A stretch of 64,000 bases of DNA from JAJPXC01 sp964562375 (GCA_964562375.1 CAZLSW010000002.1:23415-87414), one strand, 5' to 3'. Shown: positions 35,060 to 45,510, counted from the first letter of the stretch. The notes: generated from the letters alone by a model not told the origin. Numbers and translations are program-made.

Positions 35060-36562
35060 TTACATGCCCAATGCGCGGAAGAACGCGGGGTCGAAGGTAA
35101 ATCTAATCAAGTTGGCGAAGAAGTTGGGGAAGCAGCCTATGGCGGCGACGCACACGATCAGAGTGACCGTTGAGAGGCGCTCCCACCAAGTGGCGTCGGT
35201 CAACGACAGGTGGTGCTCGTCGTAAACGGGGCCGAAGAGGAGCTTGCCCACAACACGCAGGATGTAGACGGCGGTGATCACGATCGAGCAGCAAGCCACG
35301 ATAGTGAATGCGCGGTGGAAGAAGTCGGCGTGCTCAAATGATCCCACGAAGATGGTCATCTCGGCCACGAAACCGCTCAAGCCGGGCAATCCGAGTGAGG
35401 CCATACCGGCGATCACATAGCAAACAGCCAGGAACGGCATGATTTTCATCAAGCCGCCCATGAGGCGGATATCGCGGGTGTGGGTGCGGCCGTAGATCAT
35501 GCCGATCAGGGCGAAGAACAGGGCCGTCATCAAGCCATGGGAGAGCATCTGCATGATAGCGCCCGTCATGGCAGTGGTGTTGATCATCAGGATGGCGAAG
35601 AGCACCAGGCCGCAGTGGCTAACCGAGGAGTAGGCGTTGATGTACTTGAGGTCGGTTTGCACGCATGCCGAGAACGCGCCGTAAACCACCGAGATGCCGG
35701 TGAGGATCAAGAATATCCAAGCCAAGTCGTTGGCGGCTGTGGGCATCAGGTACATGGCGACGCGGAAGCAGCCGTAGCCGCCAAGTTTCATCAGCACGCC
35801 GGCGTGGAGCATCGACACGGCTGTGGGGGCCGAGGCGTGGCCGTCGGGGCTCCAAGTGTGGAACGGGAACATGGCACCCAGCACGCCGAATCCCACGAAG
35901 GTCATCGGGAACAGGAAGTATTGCCAGCCCTTGGAGATGGAGTCGTTTTGGGCGATCTCCAGCAGGTTCCACGTAAGGGGTTGTCCCTCGGGAGCCGAGT
36001 GGTAATATATGCCGATTAGACCGAGCATCAGGAAGGCGGAGCCGCCCATAAGCATCAGTGTAAGCTTCATGGCCGAGTACTCTTTGTTGCCTGAGCCCCA
36101 GACGCCGATCAAGAGGTACATCGGGATAAGTGCCACCTCGTAGAACATGAACATGGTGAACATGTCGATAGAGATGAAGAAGCCGAAGACACCGGTCGAC
36201 AGCAGGATCAACCACAGGAAGAACTCCTTGGGCATCTCGATTTTCCACGAGGCAAACGATCCGGCGAATACGATAATCGACGAAAGCAGCAACATGGCGA
36301 TTGAGATACCATCGACACCCACGGCGAGGTTGATGTTCAGGGGGGTGAACCAGCTCCAGGATCCCATGAACAGCATCTCATCGGTATTGCCTCCGGCGCG
36401 CAGGCGCAGGTACTCGCAGAGCACCCAAATCGACAAGCCGATCAAGGCCGACGAACCGGTAACCGCCACGGCGCGTATCTGCTTGACGTCGCGGCAGATG
36501 GCCAGCAACCCCAGCATTACTAGGGGAATGACCACAAAATAGATTAATATATTGGAAAACAT
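35060..36562 (-). CDS. nuoM: NADH-quinone oxidoreductase subunit M
   Basis: 500 residues, about 14 membrane helices. Motifs include MFYEVALIPMYLLIGVWGSG (essential Glu), GAMFPFHTWSPDGHASAPTA, MLHAGVLMKLGGYGCFRVAM (conserved Lys) and SVSHCGLVLFAILMINTTAM. Proton-pumping membrane subunit of complex I. Start MFSNIL is the first ATG, 40 bp after nuoL. Confidence 0.95.
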   Translation of the reverse strand: MFSNILIYFVVIPLVMLGLLAICRDVKQIRAVAVTGSSALIGLSIWVLCEYLRLRAGGNTDEMLFMGSWSWFTPLNINLAVGVDGISIAMLLLSSIIVFAGSFASWKIEMPKEFFLWLILLSTGVFGFFISIDMFTMFMFYEVALIPMYLLIGVWGSGNKEYSAMKLTLMLMGGSAFLMLGLIGIYYHSAPEGQPLTWNLLEIAQNDSISKGWQYFLFPMTFVGFGVLGAMFPFHTWSPDGHASAPTAVSMLHAGVLMKLGGYGCFRVAMYLMPTAANDLAWIFLILTGISVVYGAFSACVQTDLKYINAYSSVSHCGLVLFAILMINTTAMTGAIMQMLSHGLMTALFFALIGMIYGRTHTRDIRLMGGLMKIMPFLAVCYVIAGMASLGLPGLSGFVAEMTIFVGSFEHADFFHRAFTIVACCSIVITAVYILRVVGKLLFGPVYDEHHLSLTDATWWERLSTVTLIVCVAAIGCFPNFFANLIRFTFDPAFFRALGM

Positions 36563-36602
36563 ATAATTACTATATTTCTGAGGTTAGTTCATCGGGTTAC
36601 TG

Positions 36603-38591
36603 TTACAAGATGCACACCGTGAGGATGCCGCCAAGCAGCAACGCACCGATAAGATACCACCAAACGTACATTTGGACGCTTCCCGACTGGAATCCGCGGA
36701 TCGCGTAGGAGAGCTTGTTGGTGACGAATGCCATTCCGTTCATCGCGCCGTCGATCACGTGGCGGTCGAACCATGCAATGGGTCGGCACACGCCTTGGAA
36801 GATGATCTTGTGGGTGATGAACATGTAGAGCTCATCCCAGTAGAAGCGGTGGTAGCAGAGGTTCCATAGCCAGTGAACACGGTCGGCCACCTTGTCGGGG
36901 ATGGCGTTCTCCTTGCGGTACATCACAGTGGCGAGCAGGATGCCGATGATGGCGACACCGAGCGACAGGGGAGCAACGAAGCCCCAATCGATGTGGATGT
37001 GGTAGGGCTCGCCGTTCCAGGTGACGAGTTCGCCGAAGGGGATCCAGCCGGCGCACACGCTCACGAGGGCCAAGAAGATCAGAGGCACGCTCATGGTCCA
37101 GGGCGCGTCGTGGGGCTTGTGGTGCCCGTAATCGGGCTCGTTCCACCAGAAGATGCGGTAGTAGAGACGGAACATGTAGAAGGCGGTGAGTCCGGCTACC
37201 ATCGTCATCCAGATTCCCCAGAACACGTGCTGCTCGAAGCATGCGCTCAGGATTTCGTCCTTGGAGAAGAATCCCGAGAAGGGCCAGATACCGGCGATAG
37301 CCAAGCAGCCGATGAGGAAGGTGATATGGGTGATGGGCATGTACTTGCGCAAGCCGCCCATCGCGGTGTAGTCGTTGGAGTGAACGGCATGAATCAAAGC
37401 GCCGGCTCCCAAGAAGAGGAGGGCCTTGAACATGGCGTGGGTGAACAGGTGGAACATGCCGGCCATGTATCCCATTCCCTCGTGGATGTCGGGGCGGGCA
37501 ACTCCCAGGGCAACCATCATGAAGGCTATCTGGGAGATGGTGGAGAAGGCCAGCACGCGCTTGATGTCGACCTGCGTGCAGGCCACCATCGCTGCGTAGA
37601 ACGCGGTGACGGCGCCCACAATCGTAACAATCTCGAGGGCCGATACTTCCATGAGATACAACGGGAAGAGTCGGGCCACCAAGTAAACGCCGGCGACAAC
37701 CATCGTGGCGGCGTGGATCAGGGCCGATACGGGGGTGGGGCCCTCCATGGCGTCGGGCAGCCAGATGTGCAACGGCATCATGGCCGATTTACCCATGCCG
37801 CCCATGAAGATGAGCACCAAGGCCCAGGTGAGCACTGATGCTCCCATGAACATGGGCACGGCGCTCGTCTGGAAGATGTTACGCACGGCCTCGGCCGATG
37901 CCTCGGAAACTTGGTATACATTGGTGGTGCCGTCAACCAGCGCCGAGGTGAAGTCGGTGAAGGTGAACTGGCCTGTGTAGAAGCTGAGGATAAGGATACC
38001 GATCAAGAAGCCCAGGTCGGCGAATCGGGTGACGATGAACGCTTTCTTGGAGGCCGACACTGCCGATGGCTTGGTGTAATAGAAGCCGATCAACAGGTAG
38101 GATGATGCGCCCACGAGTTCCCAGAAGATGTACATCTGGAAGATGTTGGTGGCCACAACCAGGCCGAGCATCGAGAAGGAGAAGAGCGACAGGAAAGCGA
38201 AGTAGCGCTGGAAGCCTTTCTCGCCCTCCATGTAGCCGTTGGAGTAGAGGTGCACCATGAATGAGATCGTGGTGATCACCACGAGCAACAGGGCCGAGAT
38301 GGGGTCGAGCAGGAAGCCCAGGCGTATAGTCAAGTCCTTGTAGAAGTGTAGCCAGTCGACGTTGAAGATGACGGCTTGGAGGCGATCGCCAGTTTCGGCG
38401 TCAATAAACTCGGGGGAGCCGCTAAAGAAATAGGTGAAAGCGACGATGTAGGCCATGGTTGCGGTAGCGCCCATGCTCAGGGTACCGAGGACGCCGGCGA
38501 ATCGGTGGCTCATTTTGTTGCCAAGCAATCCGAGCACCAGGAACATCGTCAGCGGCAATACCAAAATCAGTAAGGGGAGTGTCACTGCCAT
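36603..38591 (-). CDS. nuoL: NADH-quinone oxidoreductase subunit L
   Basis: 662 residues. Core: MYIFWELVGASSYLLIGFYY, GGMGKSAMMPLHIWLPDAME, GPTPVSALIHAATMVVAGVY and DIKRVLAFSTISQIAFMMVA. The C-terminal part contains the long lateral helix region and a final membrane anchor (MYVWWYLIGALLLGGILTV). The largest antiporter-like subunit. It starts 6 bp after nuoK. Confidence 0.96.
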   Translation of the reverse strand: MAVTLPLLILVLPLTMFLVLGLLGNKMSHRFAGVLGTLSMGATATMAYIVAFTYFFSGSPEFIDAETGDRLQAVIFNVDWLHFYKDLTIRLGFLLDPISALLLVVITTISFMVHLYSNGYMEGEKGFQRYFAFLSLFSFSMLGLVVATNIFQMYIFWELVGASSYLLIGFYYTKPSAVSASKKAFIVTRFADLGFLIGILILSFYTGQFTFTDFTSALVDGTTNVYQVSEASAEAVRNIFQTSAVPMFMGASVLTWALVLIFMGGMGKSAMMPLHIWLPDAMEGPTPVSALIHAATMVVAGVYLVARLFPLYLMEVSALEIVTIVGAVTAFYAAMVACTQVDIKRVLAFSTISQIAFMMVALGVARPDIHEGMGYMAGMFHLFTHAMFKALLFLGAGALIHAVHSNDYTAMGGLRKYMPITHITFLIGCLAIAGIWPFSGFFSKDEILSACFEQHVFWGIWMTMVAGLTAFYMFRLYYRIFWWNEPDYGHHKPHDAPWTMSVPLIFLALVSVCAGWIPFGELVTWNGEPYHIHIDWGFVAPLSLGVAIIGILLATVMYRKENAIPDKVADRVHWLWNLCYHRFYWDELYMFITHKIIFQGVCRPIAWFDRHVIDGAMNGMAFVTNKLSYAIRGFQSGSVQMYVWWYLIGALLLGGILTVCIL

Positions 38592-38597
38592 AGCTTA

Positions 38598-38909
38598 TCA
38601 GAATTTGAGTTTATTGAGGTCCTTCACGTCGATGTCCTTGGCCACGCGGAAGAGGTTGATGATGATAGCGATCGCGAGGGCAGTCTCAGCGGCGGCGATA
38701 GCGATTGCGAAGAGGGTAAACATCATTCCTTCCATAGCCTCGGGGTGGAGGTAACGGTTAAACACTACGAAGTTAATATCGACGGCGTTCAACATCAGCT
38801 CGAGCGAGATGAGCATAGCGATCATATTGCGCCGAGTGATAAAGCCGTAGACACCGCAGCAAAACATTATTAAGCTCGGTATCAAGTAGTAAAGCATTGT
38901 CAATTCCAT
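38598..38909 (-). CDS. nuoK: NADH-quinone oxidoreductase subunit K
   Basis: 103 residues, three membrane helices. ITRRNMIAMLISLELMLNAV carries the conserved Glu of TM2, and AIAIAAAETALAIAIIINLF the Glu of TM3. These residues lie in the proton channel of complex I. The last residues (VAKDIDVKDLNKLKF) match the usual NuoK tail. Confidence 0.96.
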   Translation of the reverse strand: MELTMLYYLIPSLIMFCCGVYGFITRRNMIAMLISLELMLNAVDINFVVFNRYLHPEAMEGMMFTLFAIAIAAAETALAIAIIINLFRVAKDIDVKDLNKLKF

Positions 38910-38928
38910 TTCTTGAGGGAGCTTAAAG

Positions 38929-39444
38929 TTAACGTTTACGGGCTACAACTACGCCACCGATGATGCAGGCCAGCAACAGGACGCTGACGGCCTCGAACGG
39001 CAACAGATACTCACCATGACCGGTGCCCATCAGGGTGGTGCCGATCGTGTGCATTTCGGGGTTGTCCATCGCGGGGAGAGCCACGGCCTCAACGCAGCGG
39101 CTGACGAGGGCCCATCCGGTGATTCCGAGCATGGCGACTGCGGCGACAAGGCCGACGATGCGCTTTTTCGACTCAAGGCGAGCCGTGTTGTCGCCAGGGT
39201 GGCTGGTCAAGAGGATGGCAAACACGAATAGCACGACGATACCACCGGCGTAGACAGCGATCTGCACGGCTCCCAGGAACTCATAGTCCAATTGGAAGTA
39301 CATTGCGGCGGCGCCGAAGAGCGTGAACAGCAGGTAGGTGGCTGCGCGCAGGATTTTTCGGGTGGTCACCGCGAGTACCGAGCAAACCACAATCGTCACG
39401 GCGATGGCGATGTAACAGAGGATACTTGCTATAGATGATTCCAT
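38929..39444 (-). CDS. nuoJ: NADH-quinone oxidoreductase subunit J
   Basis: 171 residues, five membrane helices. The signature is AATYLLFTLFGAAAMYFQLD followed by YEFLGAVQIAVYAGGIVVLF (the pi-bulge helix region of TM3). It lies 9 bp after nuoI and 19 bp before nuoK. Confidence 0.94.
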   Translation of the reverse strand: MESSIASILCYIAIAVTIVVCSVLAVTTRKILRAATYLLFTLFGAAAMYFQLDYEFLGAVQIAVYAGGIVVLFVFAILLTSHPGDNTARLESKKRIVGLVAAVAMLGITGWALVSRCVEAVALPAMDNPEMHTIGTTLMGTGHGEYLLPFEAVSVLLLACIIGGVVVARKR

Positions 39445-39453
39445 AAAGAATTA

Positions 39454-40368
39454 TTATTTTTCAGGGGATTGGGGGTCGCTTTTGGGAGCTTCTTTCGTGG
39501 TCTCGCTCTTAGGGGCCGGGCTGGGCTCGCTTTTGGGAGCTTCGGCTTGGGGCTTGGGAGCCTCGGCGGCTGCTTTAGCTTTCTCGGCCTTTAGGCGGGC
39601 GGCTTTTTCGAGGGCCTCGCGCACCTTGGCCTCCTTCTCGGGGTCGCCGGCGCATTTGGCCAAGGCGGCTTTCACCTTGGGGTCGTTCTCGTCGATGAGC
39701 GATGCCGGGGCCGGAGCGACTGCTTTAGCTTTCTCGGCCTTTAGGCGGGCGGCTTTTTCGAGGGCCTCGCGCACCTTGGCCTCCTTCTCGGGGTCGCCGG
39801 CGCATTTGGCCAAGGCGGCTTTCACCTTGGGGTCGTTCTCGTCAATGAGTGATGCGCCAGCTGGAGCGGCTGCGGGTTTCGGAGCCGCGGGCTTGGGAGC
39901 CGGGGCGGGTTCCTCCTTTTCGGGCAGGTAATTGAGTTGCTTGACGAGCTTGGAGCGCGTGTACACGGCCTGCTCGAAGTCGTTGTCGAAACCGATGGCT
40001 CCCGTGGGGCAATTGGTGACGCACAGCTGGCAGAACGTGCACGACCCGAGGTCGTAGATGTATTTGTCCAATTTTTTCTTTTTCTTGCCGTCGGGGGTCT
40101 CCACCATCTTGGTTTGCACGGTGATGGTGCCGTTGGGGCAAGCGCGCTCGCAAATTCCGCAAGCGATGCACTTGTGGCGACCCTCGTCGTCGTAGTTGAA
40201 GTGGAGCTCGGCGCGGAATCGCTCAGGGATCTTGTGGGTTTCGCGGTTTTCGGGATAGCGCTCGGTGATTTTGGGGGTGACGAATTCTTTTCCGGTCACC
40301 TCCATACCTTGCACCAGGCTCTTGATACCTTGGCCCAAAGATGTGAAATATTCTTTTACACTACCCAT
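39454..40368 (-). CDS. nuoI: Complex I iron-sulfur subunit I with a long repeated C-terminal tail
   Basis: 304 residues, about twice the usual size. Residues 1-160 are normal NuoI. Two 4Fe-4S motifs are visible: HKCIACGICERACPNGTITV and GSCTFCQLCVTNCPTGAIGF. After residue ~160 comes a Pro/Ala/Lys-rich tail with two copies of a 50-residue unit. The unit begins SLIDENDPKVKAALAKCAGD and continues PEKEAKVREALEKAARLKAE. The two DNA copies are identical over at least 120 bp. The tail ends in a Pro/Ser/Lys-rich segment. The clusters should pass electrons to NuoB; the tail's role is unknown. It starts the second nuo half, after atpG. Confidence 0.93.
   Translation of the reverse strand: MGSVKEYFTSLGQGIKSLVQGMEVTGKEFVTPKITERYPENRETHKIPERFRAELHFNYDDEGRHKCIACGICERACPNGTITVQTKMVETPDGKKKKKLDKYIYDLGSCTFCQLCVTNCPTGAIGFDNDFEQAVYTRSKLVKQLNYLPEKEEPAPAPKPAAPKPAAAPAGASLIDENDPKVKAALAKCAGDPEKEAKVREALEKAARLKAEKAKAVAPAPASLIDENDPKVKAALAKCAGDPEKEAKVREALEKAARLKAEKAKAAAEAPKPQAEAPKSEPSPAPKSETTKEAPKSDPQSPEK
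39571..39843. repeat. 150-bp intragenic tandem duplication in nuoI
   Basis: The 123-bp stretch 39571-39693 recurs without change at 39721-39843, an exact 150-bp (50-codon) period. Each copy encodes SLIDENDPKV and a charged Ala/Lys/Glu helix. The perfect DNA identity implies recent duplication or gene conversion. Confidence 0.95.
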
Positions 40369-40481
40369 TATTTGGTTTTTAGTTTTCAGTTTTCAGTTTT
40401 CAGTTTCAAATCGCCGCGTTGCGGCTTGGAGGATGGGGAGAGAGGTTTATACTTAATCACTATAACTTAACACCTGATACT
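40369..40481. repeat. Composite repeat spacer between atpG and nuoI
   Basis: On the coding strand: AGTGATTAAGTATAAACC, the mini-hairpin GCCGCAACGCGGC, CGATTTGAAA, then three CTGAAAA heptamers and CTAAAAA ending 8 bp before the nuoI start. The same modules occur in the ilvN-ilvC spacer. Confidence 0.85.
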
Positions 40482-41366
40482 TTATTTGACTTGTCCGCCG
40501 AGGATGTCGAGTAGCTCGGTGGTGATGCTTTGCTGGCGGAGCTTGTTGTACTCGAGTTGGAGCTGGTCGAAGAGTTTCTTGGCGTTGTCGTTGGCGCTCT
40601 GCATGGCCATCACGCGGGCTGCCTGCTCGGAGGCGCGGTTTTCGGTAAACACGTCGTGGGCCACCGAGATCAGCAGCATGGGCAGGATTGAGGCGAAGAT
40701 GGCCTCGGCCGAAGGCTCGAAGATGCAGGGGCGGTTGCTGGCTCCGGGGTCGGCGGCCGATACGAACGCTTCCTGGGTGACGGGCAGCAGTTGCTCGCGG
40801 GTGGGCGTTTGTCGCGACACGCTCTTGAAGTGCATGTAGAGCATATCGACGCGGTCGTAGTCGCCGGCCAGGAATCGGCGTTGCAGTTCCTGGCAGAAAG
40901 CGGTTGCGGCCTCGCCGTCGGTCTTGGAGTTGACGCCCTCGACAGGGGAGCATTTGACGGTGCCGGTTGCAATCTTTCTGACGGCCTTGGTGATTTTGGA
41001 ACCCACAGGGATGACGGTGATTTCCACCGCGTCGCCATATTTTTGGCGATAGTCGACGATCGCCTCAAGCAGTTGCTTGAATATGTTTACGTTGTAGGCT
41101 CCGCAAAGGCCGTCGTCGCTACCCCAGATCACCACGGCCAGACGCTTTACCTCGCGGGCCTCGGTGAGGGGAGAGCTGAATTCGGCGTCGGTCGACAGCA
41201 AGTTGCCGATAATCAGCTCAATCTGACGGCGAAAGGGGAGCAGTTGCTTGAGAGCCTGCTCGGCCTTGTGCATCTTGGCCGACGAGATCATCTTCATCGC
41301 CCCGGTGATTTTCTCGGAGGAGGCGACTGAGGAGATGCGGCCTTTGAGTTCGCGTAATGTTGCCAT
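40482..41366 (-). CDS. atpG: ATP synthase F1 gamma subunit
   Basis: 294 residues. The N-terminal helix MATLRELKGRISSVASSEKI, TGAMKMISSAKMHKAEQAL, and the C-terminal helix MQSANDNAKKLFDQLQLEYN, KLRQQSITTELLDILGG form the rotor coiled coil. VIWGSDDGLCGAYNVNIFK marks the globular part. It is the last of the eight atp genes and is followed by nuoI. Confidence 0.95.
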   Translation of the reverse strand: MATLRELKGRISSVASSEKITGAMKMISSAKMHKAEQALKQLLPFRRQIELIIGNLLSTDAEFSSPLTEAREVKRLAVVIWGSDDGLCGAYNVNIFKQLLEAIVDYRQKYGDAVEITVIPVGSKITKAVRKIATGTVKCSPVEGVNSKTDGEAATAFCQELQRRFLAGDYDRVDMLYMHFKSVSRQTPTREQLLPVTQEAFVSAADPGASNRPCIFEPSAEAIFASILPMLLISVAHDVFTENRASEQAARVMAMQSANDNAKKLFDQLQLEYNKLRQQSITTELLDILGGQVK

Positions 41367-41377
41367 TTATTTAAAAT

Positions 41378-42949
41378 TTATGCGTAGCGAGCGGCGACGT
41401 CCTCGGCTGTACGGCGCAGGATGTCGGAAACTTCATCGGTGAGCTGTCCCTTGCCGAGGGTCTCGAGTGCCTCGGGGTGCTGCGCGCGTAGCTGTTGGAG
41501 GAACGACTGCTGGAACTCAGCCACCTTGTCGAGTGGCACTTGGCCAAGCAGGCCGTTAACGCCGCAGAATATCACGGCGACTTCCTCGGCTACGGGCACC
41601 GGCTCATACTGGGGCTGGATCAAAAGACGCTCGTTCTTGCGGCCGCGGTCGATGACACGGGCGGTCACGGGGTCGATGTCGCCGCCGAACTTGGTGAACG
41701 ACTCGAGCTCGCGGAACTGTGCCTGGTCGATTTTCAGTGTGCCAGCCACCTTCTTCATCGCCTTGATCTGGGCGTTACCGCCCACACGGCTCACGGAGAT
41801 ACCCACGTTGATCGCGGGGCGGATGCCTCGGTTGAAGAGGGCTGTCTCGAGGTAAATTTGGCCGTCGGTGATTGATATCACGTTGGTGGGGATATAGGCG
41901 GAAACGTCGCCAGCCTGTGTCTCGATGATGGGGAGGGCTGTCAACGAGCCGCCACCCTTTACGATGGGCTTGAGCACGGCGGGGAGGTCGTTCATCTTGG
42001 AGGCCACCTCTTGGTTGTCGATAATCTTGGCGGCGCGCTCGAGCAGACGGGAGTGGAGGTAGAAGATATCGCCGGGGTAAGCCTCGCGGCCGGAGGGGCG
42101 CTTGAGGATCAGCGAAATCTCGCGGTAGGCCACGGCTTGCTTTGAGAGGTCGTCGTAGATGATGAGGGCGTCGCGGCCGGTGTCGCGAATGTACTCACCG
42201 ATAGCCACGCCGGCGAAGGGGGAGTAGTAGCGCATAGCCGCGGAGTCGCTGGCCGAAGCGGCGACGACCACGGTGTAGTCGAGGGCACCGTGCTTGCGCA
42301 GGGTGTCGACGGTGGCGGCGATTGACGATGCTTTCTGGCCGATGGCTACGTAGATGCAGTATACGGGCTCGCCTTTCTCGAAGTTTTTACGCTGGTTGAT
42401 GATCGTGTCGATAGCGATGGCGGTTTTACCGATTTGGCGGTCGCCGATGATAAGCTCGCGCTGTCCGCGGCCGATGGGCACCATTGAGTCGACAGCTTTG
42501 ATACCGGTTTGCAGAGGCTGCTTCACTGGCTGGCGGAAGATTACGCCTGGGGCTTTACGCTCCAGGGGCATGCGCAGGCGCTCGCCTTCGATGGGTCCAC
42601 GTCCGTCGATTGGCTCACCCAGGACGTTGATGACGCGTCCGAAGAGGCCGTCGCCCACCTCGATGGAGGCGATTTCGCCGGTGCGGCGCACGGTCATGTT
42701 CTCGGTGACCTTGTTGACGTCGTTAAGGAGGATAACGCCGACGTTCGACTCCTCGAGGTTAAGGGCCACGCCTTTGACGCCGTTCTCAAACTCTACGAGC
42801 TCGTTGGCGCACACGTTGTCGAGGCCGTAAACGTGAGCCACGCCGTCGCCCACTTCGAGGACGGTGCCTGTTTCCTCAAAGGCGACCTTGGAGTTGACGC
42901 TTTCGAGCTGCTGTTTTAATATTTCCGATATCTCGCTGGGGTTGATCAT
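41378..42949 (-). CDS. atpA: ATP synthase F1 alpha subunit
   Basis: 523 residues. Walker A region [70 protein letters not shown] and the arginine-finger-bearing SISRVGG-type segment ([20 protein letters not shown]). Non-catalytic nucleotide-binding subunit. Only 2 bp separate it from atpH. Confidence 0.97.
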   Translation of the reverse strand: MINPSEISEILKQQLESVNSKVAFEETGTVLEVGDGVAHVYGLDNVCANELVEFENGVKGVALNLEESNVGVILLNDVNKVTENMTVRRTGEIASIEVGDGLFGRVINVLGEPIDGRGPIEGERLRMPLERKAPGVIFRQPVKQPLQTGIKAVDSMVPIGRGQRELIIGDRQIGKTAIAIDTIINQRKNFEKGEPVYCIYVAIGQKASSIAATVDTLRKHGALDYTVVVAASASDSAAMRYYSPFAGVAIGEYIRDTGRDALIIYDDLSKQAVAYREISLILKRPSGREAYPGDIFYLHSRLLERAAKIIDNQEVASKMNDLPAVLKPIVKGGGSLTALPIIETQAGDVSAYIPTNVISITDGQIYLETALFNRGIRPAINVGISVSRVGGNAQIKAMKKVAGTLKIDQAQFRELESFTKFGGDIDPVTARVIDRGRKNERLLIQPQYEPVPVAEEVAVIFCGVNGLLGQVPLDKVAEFQQSFLQQLRAQHPEALETLGKGQLTDEVSDILRRTAEDVAARYA

Positions 42950-42951
42950 TG

Positions 42952-43500
42952 TTATTTGCTTAATAATTTAAGACGCAATTGTTTGAGTTCGTTCTTGATC
43001 GAGGCGTCGAGTCGTTCTGAGTCGATGCCTACGGTGAAACCGCCGATCAGGTCGGGGTCGATGGAGGTGGAGTATTCCATTGTCGAGCCCTGAGGGAGGT
43101 GAGAGGCCACGAGCTGGCGAAGTCGTTGATCCTGTGCCTTGTCCATCGGGGCTGCCGAGGTGACGTGCACGCGGTAGATGTGGTTTTCGCGGCGGTAAAT
43201 GTCCTGGTAGGCCAAGGCTGTCGCGCGAGTCAGGGCGATACGCTTGTTGTGCTCGAGCAGCTTGATGAAGTCGTCGAAGAGGGTGTCCTTGGGTGTGGCA
43301 CCCGCGGCCGTGTCGAGGAGCTTGGCTTTGTCGGTGACGGCGACGAAGGGGTTGGCTACGGTGGTAGCCAGCTCGGGGGAGCTGTCGAACGAGTCGGACA
43401 GCGTTTTCATCAGCTGGTACATTCTCTGTTGGCAGCCTTTTTCGAGGGCTGTCTTGTAGAGAGCTTTGGCGTAACGGCTAGGGATCAATCCTTCGTTCAT
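42952..43500 (-). CDS. atpH: ATP synthase delta (OSCP-like) subunit
   Basis: 182 residues. [20 protein letters not shown] is the typical start. The C-terminal signature is [20 protein letters not shown] followed by [13 protein letters not shown]. It links F1 to the peripheral stalk. Position between atpF and atpA is as expected. Confidence 0.94.
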   Translation of the reverse strand: MNEGLIPSRYAKALYKTALEKGCQQRMYQLMKTLSDSFDSSPELATTVANPFVAVTDKAKLLDTAAGATPKDTLFDDFIKLLEHNKRIALTRATALAYQDIYRRENHIYRVHVTSAAPMDKAQDQRLRQLVASHLPQGSTMEYSTSIDPDLIGGFTVGIDSERLDASIKNELKQLRLKLLSK

Positions 43501-43515
43501 CTGCGGTAGTTTACG

Positions 43516-44013
43516 TTAATTTTGGTGTTGGATTTCGTCGAGCAGGGAGTCGACGAGCTTGGCTTGGGCCTTTTGGTCGGCGAGCTGGTTTTTGACCACT
43601 TTTTGAGCGATGTCGAGGGCGAATGCGCTCACCTCGTCGCGGAGTGATTTCTCGGCCTCCTTTCGGCTTTGCTCGATCGACACTTTGGCTTGGTCCATCA
43701 CTTTTTGGGCCTCTTTCTGGGCGGCCACGCGGGCTTCCTCGATGATCTGGGTCTTCATCTTGTCGGCCTCGCGGAGCATGTCGGCTTGCTGGCGACGGGT
43801 CTCGGCGAGCTGCGCGTCGGCCTGGGCTTGAGCGTTTTCAAGCTGGGCTTTGGCGTTTTGGGCGTACTCGACGCCGCGGTCGATGAAGTCGGCGCGTGAA
43901 TCCACGCCGTTCATGATAGCCGGCCAAGCCCACTTCCACAAGATGAAGAAGAGCACCGCGAAGGCGACGAACATCCAGAATATCAGGCCGAAATCAGGCT
44001 TGAACAGTTCCAT
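43516..44013 (-). CDS. atpF: ATP synthase F0 b subunit
   Basis: 165 residues. One N-terminal membrane helix (IFWMFVAFAVLFFILWKWAW) and a long Ala/Gln/Lys/Glu-rich coiled coil (ARVAAQKEAQKVMDQAKVSI). Peripheral stalk. It starts 25 bp after atpE. Confidence 0.95.
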   Translation of the reverse strand: MELFKPDFGLIFWMFVAFAVLFFILWKWAWPAIMNGVDSRADFIDRGVEYAQNAKAQLENAQAQADAQLAETRRQQADMLREADKMKTQIIEEARVAAQKEAQKVMDQAKVSIEQSRKEAEKSLRDEVSAFALDIAQKVVKNQLADQKAQAKLVDSLLDEIQHQN

Positions 44014-44038
44014 GGGCTGGGATTTGGATTACCGGGGA

Positions 44039-44302
<264 letters not shown>

Positions 44303-44327
44303 TTATTTTTTATTTTTGTTTAATTCG

Positions 44328-45485
44328 TTATTTTGCGGGTTGCGCGGCCGGGGTAGCCTCGGCCGCGTGTTTTTTGGCTTCTTTCTCTTCGTGTTCATGC
44401 TCTCGGGCTTGCGCCAGGCCGATAAAGACTGTGGACAGCATGGTGAACACATAAGCCTGGATGAAGCTTACCAAGCAGTCGAGCAGCAGCATGAATATGG
44501 AGAAGATCATCGACACGGCGGTTGTGGCGCCCACGGCTGCCGCACCCATGTCGGCGAAGAGGAAGATCAGGATGGTAAGCACAAGCACGATCATGTGGCC
44601 ACCCATCATGTTGGCGAACAGACGCACGGTCAATGCCGCGGGCTTGGTGAAGATGCCGAATATCTCGATTATCTGCATAATGGGGATGGGGCACTTGAGC
44701 CAGAGGGGAACGTCGGGCCAGAAGATTTCTTTCCAGTAGTGCTTGGTGGCGAACACGTTGGTGATAAAGAAGGTGCACAGGGCGAGGGTGAGGGTGACGC
44801 CGATGTTGCCCGTGAGGTTGGCTCCGCCAGGGAAGATGACGATCAGGCCCAGGAGGTTCATCAGCAGGATGAAGAAGAACACGGTCAAGAGGTAAGGGGC
44901 GAATCGGCGGGCCTGGTCGCCCAGAGTGGGCTTGATTACGCCCGAGTAGACGAAGTCGACGCACACCTCGAAGGCCCCGAGGCCTTTGCGTGGGGCCTTG
45001 AAGCCGTTGCGCTTGTGCCATGATGCGAGCCATAGGCACAGGATAATCAAGATGCCTGCGGCGATGAGCAGGGCGAGGACATTTTTGGTGATGGAGAAGT
45101 CCCAGGGGCGTGTTTCCTCGCCGTTGAGCACCTCCACCACTTTGCCTTTGTTGGGGCCTTCCTGGGCGATGCGGAAGGTGGCGTTGCCGTCCTGCCACGT
45201 CTGGCCGTGCTCTACTCGTGACGAGGAGAACACGTGCAATCCGTCGCTTCCCCATACGATGATGGGCAAGGGGATGCGCTTGTGGTGGTTGAACGGCACT
45301 TCCCAACCGTATCCGTCGCCAAGGTGCTCGAAGATGATCTCCTTGGGGTCGATCTTCTTCTCCTCCTTTTTCACGGGCTCGGCACCCTGAGCCTGCTCAG
45401 CCGGTTGTGGCTGGGCCGGCTCGCTGGCCAGTGCTGGCAAAGCCGTGATCAGCAGGGCTGTCAATATGAGAAAAAGCTTCTTCAT
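44328..45485 (-). CDS. atpB: ATP synthase F0 a subunit with periplasmic extension
   Basis: 385 residues. A signal-like N-terminus (MKKLFLILTALLITALPALA) and a ~110-residue extracytoplasmic segment precede the usual a-subunit helices; this extended form is the norm in Bacteroidetes. The essential Arg is in ALTVRLFANMMGGHMIVLVL. IQAYVFTMLSTVFIGLAQA is the last helix. A His/Glu-rich tail follows. It starts 25 bp after atpC; no atpI gene lies between. Confidence 0.95.
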   Translation of the reverse strand: MKKLFLILTALLITALPALASEPAQPQPAEQAQGAEPVKKEEKKIDPKEIIFEHLGDGYGWEVPFNHHKRIPLPIIVWGSDGLHVFSSSRVEHGQTWQDGNATFRIAQEGPNKGKVVEVLNGEETRPWDFSITKNVLALLIAAGILIILCLWLASWHKRNGFKAPRKGLGAFEVCVDFVYSGVIKPTLGDQARRFAPYLLTVFFFILLMNLLGLIVIFPGGANLTGNIGVTLTLALCTFFITNVFATKHYWKEIFWPDVPLWLKCPIPIMQIIEIFGIFTKPAALTVRLFANMMGGHMIVLVLTILIFLFADMGAAAVGATTAVSMIFSIFMLLLDCLVSFIQAYVFTMLSTVFIGLAQAREHEHEEKEAKKHAAEATPAAQPAK

Positions 45486-45510
45486 GCTTGAGCGTTGGCT
45501 AATTTATAAG

